A stretch of DNA of 64,000 bases from Shewanella polaris. Lineage in GTDB: Bacteria > Pseudomonadota > Gammaproteobacteria > Enterobacterales > Shewanellaceae. The position numbers and the translations under genes were made by a program. The stretch lies in the NCBI RefSeq assembly GCF_006385555.1, contig NZ_CP041036.1, positions 4,464,001 to 4,528,000 of the forward strand. Direction: 5' to 3'. Under the pieces are notes generated by a model. That model did no database searches. It saw only the letters and a list, made by a program, of their open reading frames with translations, and was not told the DNA's origin. Shown here piece by piece: positions 37,867-46,496 of the stretch (positions within the stretch are counted from its first letter, which is position 1; every line of letters starts with the position of its first letter).

Positions 37867-37915
37867 CATAGTTTGGTGTGTGACAGGCAACCTAATTGCT
37901 TATTAATGCAGATTA

Positions 37916-38131
37916 ATGGCAGTAAAGCAGCAAGTTTACAATGCCCGAGTCAATACCTATCGCAATGTTAATGGTGGTTTTGATTTATCAGACTCGGGAA
38001 TATATTGCGTCTACACAAGATAGAATCATGTAACTAAAGCGTCAAAAGTAACAACGACCGATTGGGGTATCATCCCACGTTATCTTCGTTCTAATTTAGA
38101 AAATGGTATCAATGACAAAAACTTGATTTAA
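37916..38131 (+). pseudogene. Short reading frame broken by one in-frame TAG
   Basis: From ATG at 37916 a frame reads 35 codons (including VNTYRNVNGGFDLSDSG) to TAG at 38021. The same frame then continues another 35 codons (including TDWGIIPRYLRSNLENG) to TAA at 38129. Codon content on both sides looks protein-like, so this is probably a small gene inactivated by a nonsense change. I do not recognise the family. An inverted repeat (CCCGAGTC at 37944, GACTCGGG at 37991) lies inside. No good ribosome site precedes the ATG. Confidence 0.4.
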
Positions 38132-38212
38132 CGATGTTAATTATTAAATATCAATAAACGTTGAGATTTAATAATTAGAACTCATATTTCTATTTGAGAA
38201 TAACCTTTGATC

Positions 38213-38854
38213 TCAACCTTTCGATTCTTGTTTATCAGCAAGCCACTGGACAAATACTTTAATTGTGGGCATACGTTTGTGAGAGTGACCCATTAGTTGG
38301 GTCATGGCGTAGCTAAATTGATAATACATTTCGGCATCGTTGTAATGTTTTTGTGCATCGTCACTGTTAATCATCGCACCACGCAAATAGTCACAAAGCA
38401 ACTCGTTACGATTAAATCCATCCACCACACCAATTTCTGTCAGGGTTTGTGCATTCCATTGTTGATACTGCTTAAGCACCCGATCAAAACGATCACGGTA
38501 ATAATCGCCAGCTTGGATTAATATTGACTCATTAGGAATAACTCTGGCAATAACAAAAGATTGCTCAAGTAAGATGTGATACAAACGTTGGCAATGATGA
38601 AAAATATAGCGTAAATAGGGATCTTTATACTGCTGTGTATCGAGTTCTGCTTGAGTTAACCAGCGGCGGTAATCGGCACAAGCAACGGCCACAATTAAGT
38701 CGGCCTCTGAGGTAAAATGATTATAAATAGTGCCTTTAGATATTTGACTGGCTTGGACTAAATGCGAGCGACACAAATCAAAGGTTTTGTGGCCTTTAAG
38801 GCAACGTTGCGACACTTCAATTAAGTAATTACCACGTTTTTCCCAGCTACTCAT
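38213..38854 (-). CDS. TetR family transcriptional regulator
   Basis: A 213-residue repressor-type regulator. The HTH is visible as the segment LVQASQISKGTIYNHFTSEADLIVAVA, with a longer helical C-terminal domain (about 60-210). The start at 38854 (MSSWEKRG) is favoured by GGAG with 6-base spacing; the Met four codons earlier overlaps that motif. It is divergent from the LysR gene at 38974 with 119 bases between. Neighbouring Dcu transporter and flavocytochrome genes are plausible targets, but this is inference from position only. Confidence 0.85.
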   Translation of the reverse strand: MSSWEKRGNYLIEVSQRCLKGHKTFDLCRSHLVQASQISKGTIYNHFTSEADLIVAVACADYRRWLTQAELDTQQYKDPYLRYIFHHCQRLYHILLEQSFVIARVIPNESILIQAGDYYRDRFDRVLKQYQQWNAQTLTEIGVVDGFNRNELLCDYLRGAMINSDDAQKHYNDAEMYYQFSYAMTQLMGHSHKRMPTIKVFVQWLADKQESKG

Positions 38855-38973
38855 ACTCGACTCCATTAAGCTTTAGATGAAATCTTTTCAACTTCACATT
38901 TACACCATAGCAAGCTTTGTGGATAGCGCAAATTGAGTAATACTGATACCACTATGAACTTATTCAATAGCCC

Positions 38974-39840
38974 ATGTTAAAAATTGAATTACTTGAAAGT
39001 TTTATCGCTATCGCTGAATGTGGCAACTTGTCCAAAGCAGCCGATAAAATTTGCCGAACCCAATCAGCACTCAGTCTACAAGTTAAAAAACTTGAAGAAA
39101 GTGTCGGCCAGTCTTTACTAATAAGAGACAACAAAGGTGTCACCTTGACAGAGTCAGGTGAAACGCTGCTTAACTATGCTTATAAAATGATGCAACTTAG
39201 CTCGCAAGCGCTCGATGAGTTAAAAGATGGTCAAAATCATGAGGTGATCCGCTTTGGTGTTCCTACCGATTTTATAAAGTGCTATCTAAATAGTTTTTTA
39301 TTAGAGTTTATACGTGAGTTTACAAGTATAGAATTAGTTATCGATACCGACGTGAGTGGCAATTTATTCAAACGACTGCATCAAGGTGAATTTGACGTCA
39401 TTGTGGCGACTCACTGGCAATTACCAACAAACGGCGAACTGCTATTTACCCGTCGCTTTCATTGGGTTGCGGCATCTGACGGGAAAGCCCACCAGAGAAA
39501 AACCATTCCGGTAGGACTATACCCAGAAAACTGTCCTATTCGAGCCCAAGTATTTGCTAATCATCAATTGTCTATGCGTCCTATTAAAGTATTGCTGTCC
39601 ACGCCATCACCAGAGGCTTTATGCATGGCGGTCGAGAATGATTTAGTGGTTGCACCTGTAGCCGAATTTAGAATTAGTGACCAGATGCAGATTTTAGATC
39701 CTATTGAGTACGGCTTACCGCCACTGCCTGTATTTAACGAGTCGCTTTACCTCAATCCAGACACTCAAACACCTGCAACCATACAATTAATTAACTTAAT
39801 TAAAGCCAATGTCGAACGCAAAGGCTATAAGCTCTACTAG
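38974..39840 (+). CDS. LysR family transcriptional regulator
   Basis: A 288-residue LysR regulator. The winged helix is at the start (ELLESFIAIAECGNLSKAADKICRTQSALSLQVKKLEE), then a periplasmic-binding-like effector domain. No strong ribosome site is seen; the ATG is taken because the HTH begins at once. It is convergent with the Dcu-type transporter (stop to stop 33 bases) and divergent from the TetR gene. The effector is unknown. Confidence 0.88.
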   Translation: MLKIELLESFIAIAECGNLSKAADKICRTQSALSLQVKKLEESVGQSLLIRDNKGVTLTESGETLLNYAYKMMQLSSQALDELKDGQNHEVIRFGVPTDFIKCYLNSFLLEFIREFTSIELVIDTDVSGNLFKRLHQGEFDVIVATHWQLPTNGELLFTRRFHWVAASDGKAHQRKTIPVGLYPENCPIRAQVFANHQLSMRPIKVLLSTPSPEALCMAVENDLVVAPVAEFRISDQMQILDPIEYGLPPLPVFNESLYLNPDTQTPATIQLINLIKANVERKGYKLY

Positions 39841-39873
39841 CCCAACCTCAAAACCTATACGTTCAATAATGCC

Positions 39874-41175
39874 TTACAGCATGAAGCTGCCAAACAAAAA
39901 TGCCAGCAACACACTTGAAGCAATGGTCACTACACCTGGTATTAAAAATGGGTGATTAAATACTGCCTTACCTATGCGAGTTGAACCCGTGTCGTCCATT
40001 TCGACTGCTGCTAATAAAGTTGGGTAAGTCGGTAATACAAATAATGCACTCACCGCCGCAAATGAGGCAACCGCAGTTAATGGACTCACTCCAATGGCTA
40101 ACGCCGCAGGCATTAACGCTTTGGTGGTTGCACCTTGCGAATACAACAACATTGAAGCAAAAAATAACGCCACAGATAACAACCAAGGCTGACTTTGAAG
40201 TAACGTTCCTGCAACGTCTTTAATTTCATCAATGTGGTTAGACACAAAAGTGTCGCCTAGCCATGCCACACCCAACACACAAATACATGCAGACATACCC
40301 GACTTAAATGTCGACGCATTAGAAATCTTGCTGGCGTCGATACGACAGAACCACGTTATTGCCGCTGCGGCTGACAACATAAACAGCATAATGGCCACAT
40401 CTCGTGACAATACAGGATTGACGATTAACCCCACTTTGTCAGATATCGCGGTGGCATAAGACATCACAGCCATAATCGCCACTAAAAAAATCACTACCGA
40501 CTGTTTGGCTCTAGGCTGAAGTGTAACTTGAGTTTTGCCCCGTATTTTGACTAATCCACTGGCTAAACGTTGTTGATAAATAGGATCTTGTGCCAGCGGT
40601 TTACCGAACATTGACGCCACAGCAGCGCCAATTAAACAAGCAATAAACGTCGATGGAATACACACGGCTAACAGCACTAAATAATCCACCCCGAAAGGTT
40701 CTAATATCCCTGATAAAAACACCACTGCCGCCGAAATAGGTGAAGCGGTTATGGCAACTTGTGAGGCAACAACAGCAATAGACAATGGTCTAGAAGGACG
40801 TATGCCCTGTTCTTTGGCTACTTCGGCAATTACAGGTAAGGTAGAAAAAGCCGTATGGCCTGTACCGGCAAATAAGGTCATTAAATAAGTGACCACAGGG
40901 GCTAAAAAGGTAATGTGTTTTGGATGTTTACGGAGAAACTTTTCCGCTATCGACACTAAATATTCCATCCCCCCCGCTTCTTGCATTGCTGCAATGGCGG
41001 TAATAACGGACATAATAATCAACATAACGTCGATAGGGATCGCCCCAGGCGTTAACCCTAATCCTACAGTGAGAATTAATACCCCAACACCACCAGCGAA
41101 ACCAATCCCCATGCTGCCCATTCTTGCACCGAAGTAAATAACTCCTAGTACAATGATTATTTCTAAAATCATCAT
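39874..41175 (-). CDS. Anaerobic C4-dicarboxylate transporter (DcuA/DcuB family)
   Basis: A 433-residue transporter with about 10-12 membrane helices. It matches the Dcu family in length and in the conserved segments YFGARMGSMGIGFAGG, PIDVMLIIMSVI, FAGTGHTAFSTLPVIAEV and ASPISAAVV. Dcu proteins exchange fumarate, succinate, malate or aspartate across the inner membrane during anaerobic growth. It lies next to a flavocytochrome reductase pair, suggesting joint function in anaerobic electron-acceptor use, but it has its own start and a terminator separates the two. Confidence 0.9.
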   Translation of the reverse strand: MMILEIIIVLGVIYFGARMGSMGIGFAGGVGVLILTVGLGLTPGAIPIDVMLIIMSVITAIAAMQEAGGMEYLVSIAEKFLRKHPKHITFLAPVVTYLMTLFAGTGHTAFSTLPVIAEVAKEQGIRPSRPLSIAVVASQVAITASPISAAVVFLSGILEPFGVDYLVLLAVCIPSTFIACLIGAAVASMFGKPLAQDPIYQQRLASGLVKIRGKTQVTLQPRAKQSVVIFLVAIMAVMSYATAISDKVGLIVNPVLSRDVAIMLFMLSAAAAITWFCRIDASKISNASTFKSGMSACICVLGVAWLGDTFVSNHIDEIKDVAGTLLQSQPWLLSVALFFASMLLYSQGATTKALMPAALAIGVSPLTAVASFAAVSALFVLPTYPTLLAAVEMDDTGSTRIGKAVFNHPFLIPGVVTIASSVLLAFLFGSFML

Positions 41176-41414
41176 AAAATAAACTCAATATTAAACGTTA
41201 TTTGCTGCTTTAAATTGCAGAACATAGACCAGCAGAGTGCCAGAGCGGAATACTAGCTTGTTAAGCTTTAGGGAATATAGACATGGATCAATTTACTGAA
41301 TGATGCACAGATTAATTGATTATTACAGGCAGACTTTATAAAGAAGAAACATGATGACAAAGAAAAGAAAACACGAAACAATAATTTAAGTTTATACCAA
41401 TATATTTCACATGA

Positions 41415-41441
41415 AAAATGCCAATCAAGGATTGGCATTTT
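41415..41441. terminator. Terminator after the tetraheme cytochrome gene
   Basis: Perfect 11-bp stem (AAAATGCCAAT and ATTGGCATTTT, loop CAAGG), ending in Ts on the minus strand, 30 bases after the cytochrome stop codon. Confidence 0.85.
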
Positions 41442-41470
41442 GTGATAAAAATTAAGCAAAATAACCTAAT

Positions 41471-41830
41471 TTATCCCTTATAACCCTTAAACTTAAACGT
41501 ATGGCAAGTATTGCATAACGGTTGTTTTTTCGGTGTATGTTCACCATGACATTCTTGGCAAGGTACATCTTTACCGTAATGAAGATTGTTATGTGGATTT
41601 TGCCACTTGTCTTCTTCATTAGCAGGCATAGTTTGTTTCGCTAAGTCATCGACATTATGGCACTGCAAACAGGCTTCGTCTGATGGGAACTGCTTGATGC
41701 CATTATCATGGCAAGTTTTACAGTCGTTACCGATAACGTCTTTATGATAGTCACGGATTTCAACTGACTGCGCTGATAAACTGGTTAATCCAAGTAGTAC
41801 CAGTCCAAGTATGATATTAAAGTTTTTCAT
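41471..41830 (-). CDS. Periplasmic tetraheme cytochrome c (flavocytochrome heme subunit)
   Basis: A 119-residue protein with a Sec signal peptide (cleavage near SAQSVEI). Four c-type heme motifs are visible: CKTCH, CLQCH, CQECH and CNTCH. The size and spacing fit the small tetraheme domain that forms the N-terminal part of Shewanella flavocytochrome c3. Here it is a separate gene directly behind the flavin subunit, so the pair should assemble as a two-subunit reductase receiving electrons from CymA-type quinol dehydrogenase; that route is inferred from family knowledge. Confidence 0.9.
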   Translation of the reverse strand: MKNFNIILGLVLLGLTSLSAQSVEIRDYHKDVIGNDCKTCHDNGIKQFPSDEACLQCHNVDDLAKQTMPANEEDKWQNPHNNLHYGKDVPCQECHGEHTPKKQPLCNTCHTFKFKGYKG

Positions 41831-41858
41831 TAATGATTCCTCTTGTTCACTGGTCTAG

Positions 41859-43379
41859 TTATACTTTCATAAGACTTCTAGCGGCGGTCATGCCCATCAC
41901 CATACATTCTGGGATAGAACAACTGCCCAAACGACTCACACCATGAATACCACCACTGACTTCACCTGCGGCATAAAGGCCTGGAATCGACTGACCAGTT
42001 AAACTATCTTTCACTTCGGCTTTAGTGTTAATTTTTACACCACCTTGGCAGTAATGTACTTTTGGCCATAAGCGAACGACAGTAAATGGCGCTTCGATCA
42101 TTTTGTTTTTAGCCATAGTCATATCTTTAGCAAACTGCTTGTCTTCGCCGGTTTTAACAAAACCATTGTATTCTGCAATTTGTGCTTTTAATGCTTCTAA
42201 AGGTACATCAAAGTGTTTCGCCAATGCTTCCACAGAATCAAATTTCCAACCGACATTGTACTTAATAACTTTTTCGGTATTGGGATGCACTTTTGAATCT
42301 TTATAACTGGTGATTAAAATCGGCGGTAATGCATTACCTTTTTCATCACGACAACTTAACTCAGCATCTGCACGAGTTTTACGGTCGGCAATTTCATTCA
42401 TAAAACGCTTACCGGTTAAACGGTTAACCGCAATTGAATGTGGGAAGTTGAAAATAGAATAGTTAGACACGTAACCAAAGCCACCTTCATCAGGTGATGC
42501 CCAAGGGCCTGACTGAATATATGCCAAATGCACAGGAATAGCCCCTAAACGGAACATTTCAAGCATACCTTCACCAGTTGCGCCTGGCGCGTTGGTACAA
42601 CCCACTTCAGCAGTTAAGGTCGGATCTTCAGCCATACGTAAATCAACATTTTGTGCAAAGCCACCAGTAGCCATAATCACACCGCGCTTAGCGCGAATGT
42701 TCATCACTTTACCAGGCTGGTCTTCTTCAAAGTGGTAATTGCTACGCATTTTAACGCCCACAACTTCGCCTTTATCGCCAAGGAGGAACCCTTCGAATTT
42801 TGAACGGTTATGGGTATTAACGCCAATACGCTTACACTCTTTATACATTGGCTGGGTAATACCAGCACCACAACTGACTGCGGTTTGATAGGTACGTGCA
42901 ACCGAGTGCCCGCCCAACTGTTGTAGGTATGGATGATATTCTGCACCAGCGTCTAAGGTCATTTGCAATGCTTCAACTGCGTGAGATGCAATATGACGCA
43001 ATAAAACCTCATCAGCGACACCACGACCAGATAACATCTGGTCAGCAACCATTCTGTCTACAGAATCTTCAACGCCTTCTTTCTTTTGCATCGGTGTTCC
43101 TGGCGCAGCAAAAAGCCCACCATTAATCGCTGAGTTTCCGCCGAAATATGACATTTTCTCAAAAATATGAACGTCTTTTGCACCCAGTTTAGTGGCTTCG
43201 ATTGCGGCCGCTAAACCTGCAAAACCAGAACCAATAATGAGTATTTCGACTTCTTTATCCCATTTAACACCGTCAGCCTTTTCAGACATTGCCATTGCTG
43301 GTGCTACTACCGCTGCCCCAGCAGCAATACCTAGACCTGCAATAAACTTACGGCGCCCTAATAGATCTATATTGCTCAT
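41859..43379 (-). CDS. Flavocytochrome c flavin subunit, fumarate reductase-like (Tat-exported)
   Basis: A 506-residue flavoprotein of the fumarate reductase/urocanate reductase/(meth)acrylate reductase family. A Tat signal (GRRKFIAGLG) precedes FAD fold IIGSGFAGLAAAIEA, and GLYAAGEVSGG near the end closes the FAD site. No heme motifs are present; they are on the next gene. The substrate side differs from classic fumarate reductase: in LGGHSVARTYQT the position of the Fcc3 active-site His appears to be Tyr164, and the C-terminal motif reads HGVSRLGSC instead of HGANRLGGN. The substrate is therefore probably not fumarate; urocanate or an acrylate-like compound is possible. Confidence 0.9.
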   Translation of the reverse strand: MSNIDLLGRRKFIAGLGIAAGAAVVAPAMAMSEKADGVKWDKEVEILIIGSGFAGLAAAIEATKLGAKDVHIFEKMSYFGGNSAINGGLFAAPGTPMQKKEGVEDSVDRMVADQMLSGRGVADEVLLRHIASHAVEALQMTLDAGAEYHPYLQQLGGHSVARTYQTAVSCGAGITQPMYKECKRIGVNTHNRSKFEGFLLGDKGEVVGVKMRSNYHFEEDQPGKVMNIRAKRGVIMATGGFAQNVDLRMAEDPTLTAEVGCTNAPGATGEGMLEMFRLGAIPVHLAYIQSGPWASPDEGGFGYVSNYSIFNFPHSIAVNRLTGKRFMNEIADRKTRADAELSCRDEKGNALPPILITSYKDSKVHPNTEKVIKYNVGWKFDSVEALAKHFDVPLEALKAQIAEYNGFVKTGEDKQFAKDMTMAKNKMIEAPFTVVRLWPKVHYCQGGVKINTKAEVKDSLTGQSIPGLYAAGEVSGGIHGVSRLGSCSIPECMVMGMTAARSLMKV

Positions 43380-43422
43380 AGGTTATCACCCCTTTTTATA
43401 TAATTGACGATTCATCATATCC

Positions 43423-43438
43423 TTGGAATCAATTCCAA
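43423..43438. promoter_or_regulatory. Palindrome upstream of the flavocytochrome gene
   Basis: TTGGAA - TCAA - TTCCAA, 44 bases upstream of the flavin-subunit start. It is a candidate repressor or activator site controlling the flavin/cytochrome operon. Confidence 0.45.
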
Positions 43439-43811
43439 AATGGGAACTATTGTTAATGTTTGATGAAAAAACGAACCGATGTTAAGTAATCAATTATAGG
43501 TATAATATTAGAGAGATTTGTTGTGAGGTACGGATTTTGGACTGCTGTCCAAAATGTTAATTAAGGCAATTATTAGTGACTTAGATTGTTAACCTAGAAT
43601 TTTTCAGACACGGAACACCTTTAACATTAATCTAAATCAAAATGGGTATAATCCGCATATTATTACGTGGGGAGAGTTATCGTTGGCAGTGTTGTGCGTT
43701 AATGCGCAATGGTATTAATTTACCATTAACTGAGTAGGTTAATTAAAGCAGGTAATATAGTGCAACCTACTAATTTAAAATATTAAATTCGATTAAAAAT
43801 ACTTATTTTAA

Positions 43812-43842
43812 GCCACATCAACTAGTGTTGATGCGGCTTAAA
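43812..43842. terminator. Hairpin downstream of the DUF3612 regulator
   Basis: Arms TAAGCCACATCAAC and GTTGATGCGGCTTA pair with one mismatch around a short loop, about 25 bases after the regulator stop on the minus strand. Only a weak T stretch follows, so termination is likely but not certain. Confidence 0.6.
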
Positions 43843-43866
43843 CAAGTCACTATTGAACCCCAAAAA

Positions 43867-45396
43867 CTATTTGTCTTCGCATAAATTACGCCCTGCGGCA
43901 TAACAGCTTGGTTGACGCGGACACACAGCCCCACGCGAGCAAATTAACTGCGCATCTTTTTTAATGCCACGCTCAATCCAGTTAATATTAAGAATTTTAG
44001 CTACGCTGTTAAGATCTTTTTGAATATGCTTAGGAATAGCGACAGCCCCGCCGCCAGTGACACAGGCCTGTTTAAGATCATTAGCAATCGATTGGGCATC
44101 CTTTCCTTGCGCCTCAATGGCTGGATTTAAATCTATGCCGGCACATAACACATGCGGATTACCCGCTGAGTCATCGACCTTTATTGATTCGCAGCAATAA
44201 ATCCGCGGTTCATTACCCACATTTAAAATCGATATTTGCGCAGAGGTGCCTTCGACAGGTTCGCTGATCATTCTAAATACAGCCCAATGCTGACACGGGT
44301 CCTCCACTAACCGCATGTTGCCCCAAGGCAAAGGAATGCCATTCCCACGATAAACAGCTTTTAACTTGCCCGGTGCATAGGCATCAAAATAATGCCAATG
44401 AGGGTAAGGTGACACCACAGTCATACGGCGCATTGCAACCGATGCCGACACTTGCAATTGTTTATGCACGCTAATTTCATAACCATGACGGTCGAGTAAT
44501 TGTCGAAATGGTACTTTAGGGCACAATAAGGCACCCGCAAAAAAGCTTGATTCGAAATCGCGCCACGCATGCAAAATATCTTGCGCGTTCAGGGTGTTAG
44601 ATTGAGGAATGAGCGCATCATCAAAGTCATCACGTCGGCCCGACATCATCACACTTTTTAAGCCATCTTTATTATGTAAAACACAATGGCCAATATGCAC
44701 AGCTAAATCGTATTTCAACCTGCTGGGTCTCTTTTTCAAGACATTACTGATATAGATGGTACCCGGCGGTTCAAAAAATGAGGTCACTAATTGCTTAGAG
44801 TTTATGCCCATTTCGTTGATAACTTCTTGCGGAACACGATCGATCCATTTAATTTTTAAGCCCACGCCTTTGGCAATATCTAAAATATCTTCGGTAGCAA
44901 GTGGCATGCGTTTTAAGCCAACTTCTTCGGCGGCGCGCTCTAAATCAGGAAAATGATTTTGATGATGCTCTTGGTGTGCGCGAATAAGCAAATGGGCAAA
45001 TTGACGCCCACTGGTGCCAGTTTGCGACAACATTTCAGGAATGGCAATTTGAAGAATGTCATTAGAAAACAAAAAACTTGGCTCAAGCGGCATACCACTA
45101 ATGCCACCTTTGTTGCCTTTTTCGGGTGTAATTGCTTCATCGTCTGGCACATCATCCAGAAACCAGTCCACTTCTTTTTGAAAAACGGCCGCGATTACCG
45201 CCAACATAGAGGCGCTTGGTACTCGCTTTCCGCGTTCGATCATCGACAGGTATGACACAGACGGTGCATTTCCTGAGTCGACACGTACACAGCGGGCAGA
45301 CAAGTCTTCCATTGTTAAGTTATTGCGTTTACGCAAGTTTCTTATCTTTGTGCCCAAAAAATGGGTCTTTCGCATTAAGCTTTTTTCATTTCTCAT
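43867..45396 (-). CDS. XRE family regulator with DUF3612 domain
   Basis: A 509-residue regulator. An N-terminal XRE helix-turn-helix (about 13-75: LGTKIRNLRKRNNLTMEDLSARC ... YLSMIERGKRVPSASMLAVIA) is followed by a large ligand or regulatory region of the DUF3612/IrrE-like type (EHHQNHFPDLERAAEEV ... YDLAVHIGHCVLHNK). The C-terminal part is Cys-rich (CSRGAVCPRQPSCYAAGRNLC), possibly metal-binding. Members resemble short-chain fatty-acid and glyoxylate-cycle regulators such as RamB/ScfR. It is divergent from the malate-synthase-like small gene at 45544, its probable target. An earlier Met (MRKTHF, 7 codons on) is a possible alternative start. Confidence 0.85.
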   Translation of the reverse strand: MRNEKSLMRKTHFLGTKIRNLRKRNNLTMEDLSARCVRVDSGNAPSVSYLSMIERGKRVPSASMLAVIAAVFQKEVDWFLDDVPDDEAITPEKGNKGGISGMPLEPSFLFSNDILQIAIPEMLSQTGTSGRQFAHLLIRAHQEHHQNHFPDLERAAEEVGLKRMPLATEDILDIAKGVGLKIKWIDRVPQEVINEMGINSKQLVTSFFEPPGTIYISNVLKKRPSRLKYDLAVHIGHCVLHNKDGLKSVMMSGRRDDFDDALIPQSNTLNAQDILHAWRDFESSFFAGALLCPKVPFRQLLDRHGYEISVHKQLQVSASVAMRRMTVVSPYPHWHYFDAYAPGKLKAVYRGNGIPLPWGNMRLVEDPCQHWAVFRMISEPVEGTSAQISILNVGNEPRIYCCESIKVDDSAGNPHVLCAGIDLNPAIEAQGKDAQSIANDLKQACVTGGGAVAIPKHIQKDLNSVAKILNINWIERGIKKDAQLICSRGAVCPRQPSCYAAGRNLCEDK

Positions 45397-45405
45397 TTTG
45401 TATAA

Positions 45406-45432
45406 TTCACACTGTAAAATTTTTATTGTGAA
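45406..45432. promoter_or_regulatory. Inverted repeat between DUF3612 regulator and 45544 gene
   Basis: TTCACA - 15 bases - TGTGAA in the divergent promoter region, a candidate binding site for the adjacent XRE regulator. Confidence 0.4.
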
Positions 45433-45543
45433 ATTGTTTGTAAAAATAGCATAGACTAAAAATCAAGCTGCGAACAAGACTTAATGATAAACAATAATTA
45501 AAAATGTTTTCTGACCTACGACAATACGAAGAGGAATAAGGCT

Positions 45544-46062
45544 ATGAATATGTCTACTCAAACAAGCAATACAGCAACCCAAAACCTTAACCGCTTCATT
45601 GGTGAGCAATTTGTGGCAACGACCAATCAACAGGATCGCACTGCAAATGCAAAAGACTTTTTGGATGCACAATTTCCATTAACGAATGGCTCACACCAAG
45701 ATGTAGGTAGTTATGTGGTTTACTACACCCACTTACTCGCATTTTTAAAAGATGGCACTCAGTGTGGCTTACAAAATCCATGTCAATTTGTGGCATTGAC
45801 TGGTCATAAAAGTGAACCGACATCTGTTGTATTAAAGAATAATGATACCCATGTTGAGATTTGCTTCGACCGTCAAGGAGAAATGGGCAGCACAGACCAG
45901 GCCAATATTGAAGACATTCAGGTTGCGATTCCAATTAAGAATTTACCAACACCATACAAGCAGTGGATTAGCTTAATCCATACAGGTTGTCAGCCAATCG
46001 AAGGCAACTGTAAAGTGTTTACCGCTAAAGATGGTAGCGACTATGCATTGCATTTACGTTAA
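45544..46062 (+). CDS. Stand-alone malate synthase G insertion-domain-like protein
   Basis: A 172-residue cytoplasmic protein without catalytic barrel. Segments align in order to E. coli malate synthase G (GlcB): NLNRFIGEQF with the N-terminal NFKRFVDEEV; FLDAQFPLTNGSHQDV with FLDESLPLENGSYQDV; PCQFVAL, VVLKNNDTHVEI and DQANIEDIQV with PAQFVGY, ILLKNNGLHIEL and DPAHINDVIV; and TAKDGSDYALH with TAADGSEISLH. The TIM barrel with catalytic residues is missing, and the N-terminal and clasp regions are joined by large deletions. It cannot be an active malate synthase; it may bind a related ligand or regulate. The frame is intact and followed by a terminator. Confidence 0.78.
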   Translation: MNMSTQTSNTATQNLNRFIGEQFVATTNQQDRTANAKDFLDAQFPLTNGSHQDVGSYVVYYTHLLAFLKDGTQCGLQNPCQFVALTGHKSEPTSVVLKNNDTHVEICFDRQGEMGSTDQANIEDIQVAIPIKNLPTPYKQWISLIHTGCQPIEGNCKVFTAKDGSDYALHLR

Positions 46063-46100
46063 TAGCTTATAACAATAACCTTCGCTATTAATAATTATCG

Positions 46101-46136
46101 AAAGGCTTCTCCCATTTAATATGTGAGAAGCCTTTT
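46101..46136. terminator. Terminator after the malate-synthase-like gene
   Basis: Stem AAAGGCTTCTC and GAGAAGCCTTT, ending in Ts on the plus strand, about 40 bases after the stop codon. Confidence 0.88.
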
Positions 46137-46496
46137 CGTTTTTCGTCGTGCATTCATTATTACAATAAGCTGTTGCAACAAAGTGTTTGTAATGAGTGTT
46201 AAGCTTTGAAGATTATGGCCAAAAGACTCGTGAGTGTTGCAATCTCTAATTAATAGATTCTACAAGGATTGAATTTTTGAAGTTTCATCACCCACAATTG
46301 CAGTGTTTGATGGCTAATGATGCTAGTTCGCTCACTTCTGAGGCTATTAACCATCAACGAATAGTGCAGTTGGTTTGCCTGTTTTATCGTAATCAAGGTA
46401 AAAACTTGTGATCATTGGATGATATTGAAGAAAAACCTCCGTTGTAAAGATCGTTTGAAAGGACCGTACTTGATACAATACTGCATTGTTTTTTAG
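46137..46496. other. Spacer before the YeiH-family gene
   Basis: No convincing gene. A frame of about 44 codons (from about 46277, containing MANDASSLTSEAINHQ) ends at TGA near 46411; it lacks a ribosome site and family features, so I leave it as possible remnant coding sequence. Confidence 0.35.

Larger units (their letters stand above)
43380..43866. other. Regulatory spacer upstream of the flavocytochrome genes
   Basis: No gene recognised. It contains the palindrome at 43423-43438, a 9-bp hairpin ATTTTGGAC - TGCT - GTCCAAAAT (43534-43555) and the terminator-like repeat at 43812-43842 belonging to the regulator gene. Confidence 0.5.

Noticed and set aside
37944..37998. CCCGAGTC/GACTCGGG repeat as terminator of the GGDEF-EAL gene
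   Set aside because: The loop is about 40 bases and no T run follows, so it does not look like an intrinsic terminator.
41268..41459. 63-codon minus-strand frame between Dcu transporter and cytochrome
   Set aside because: It runs through the cytochrome terminator and has no features of a protein family.
46277..46411. Short frame with MANDASSLTSE
   Set aside because: No ribosome site or family similarity; too short to support as a gene.
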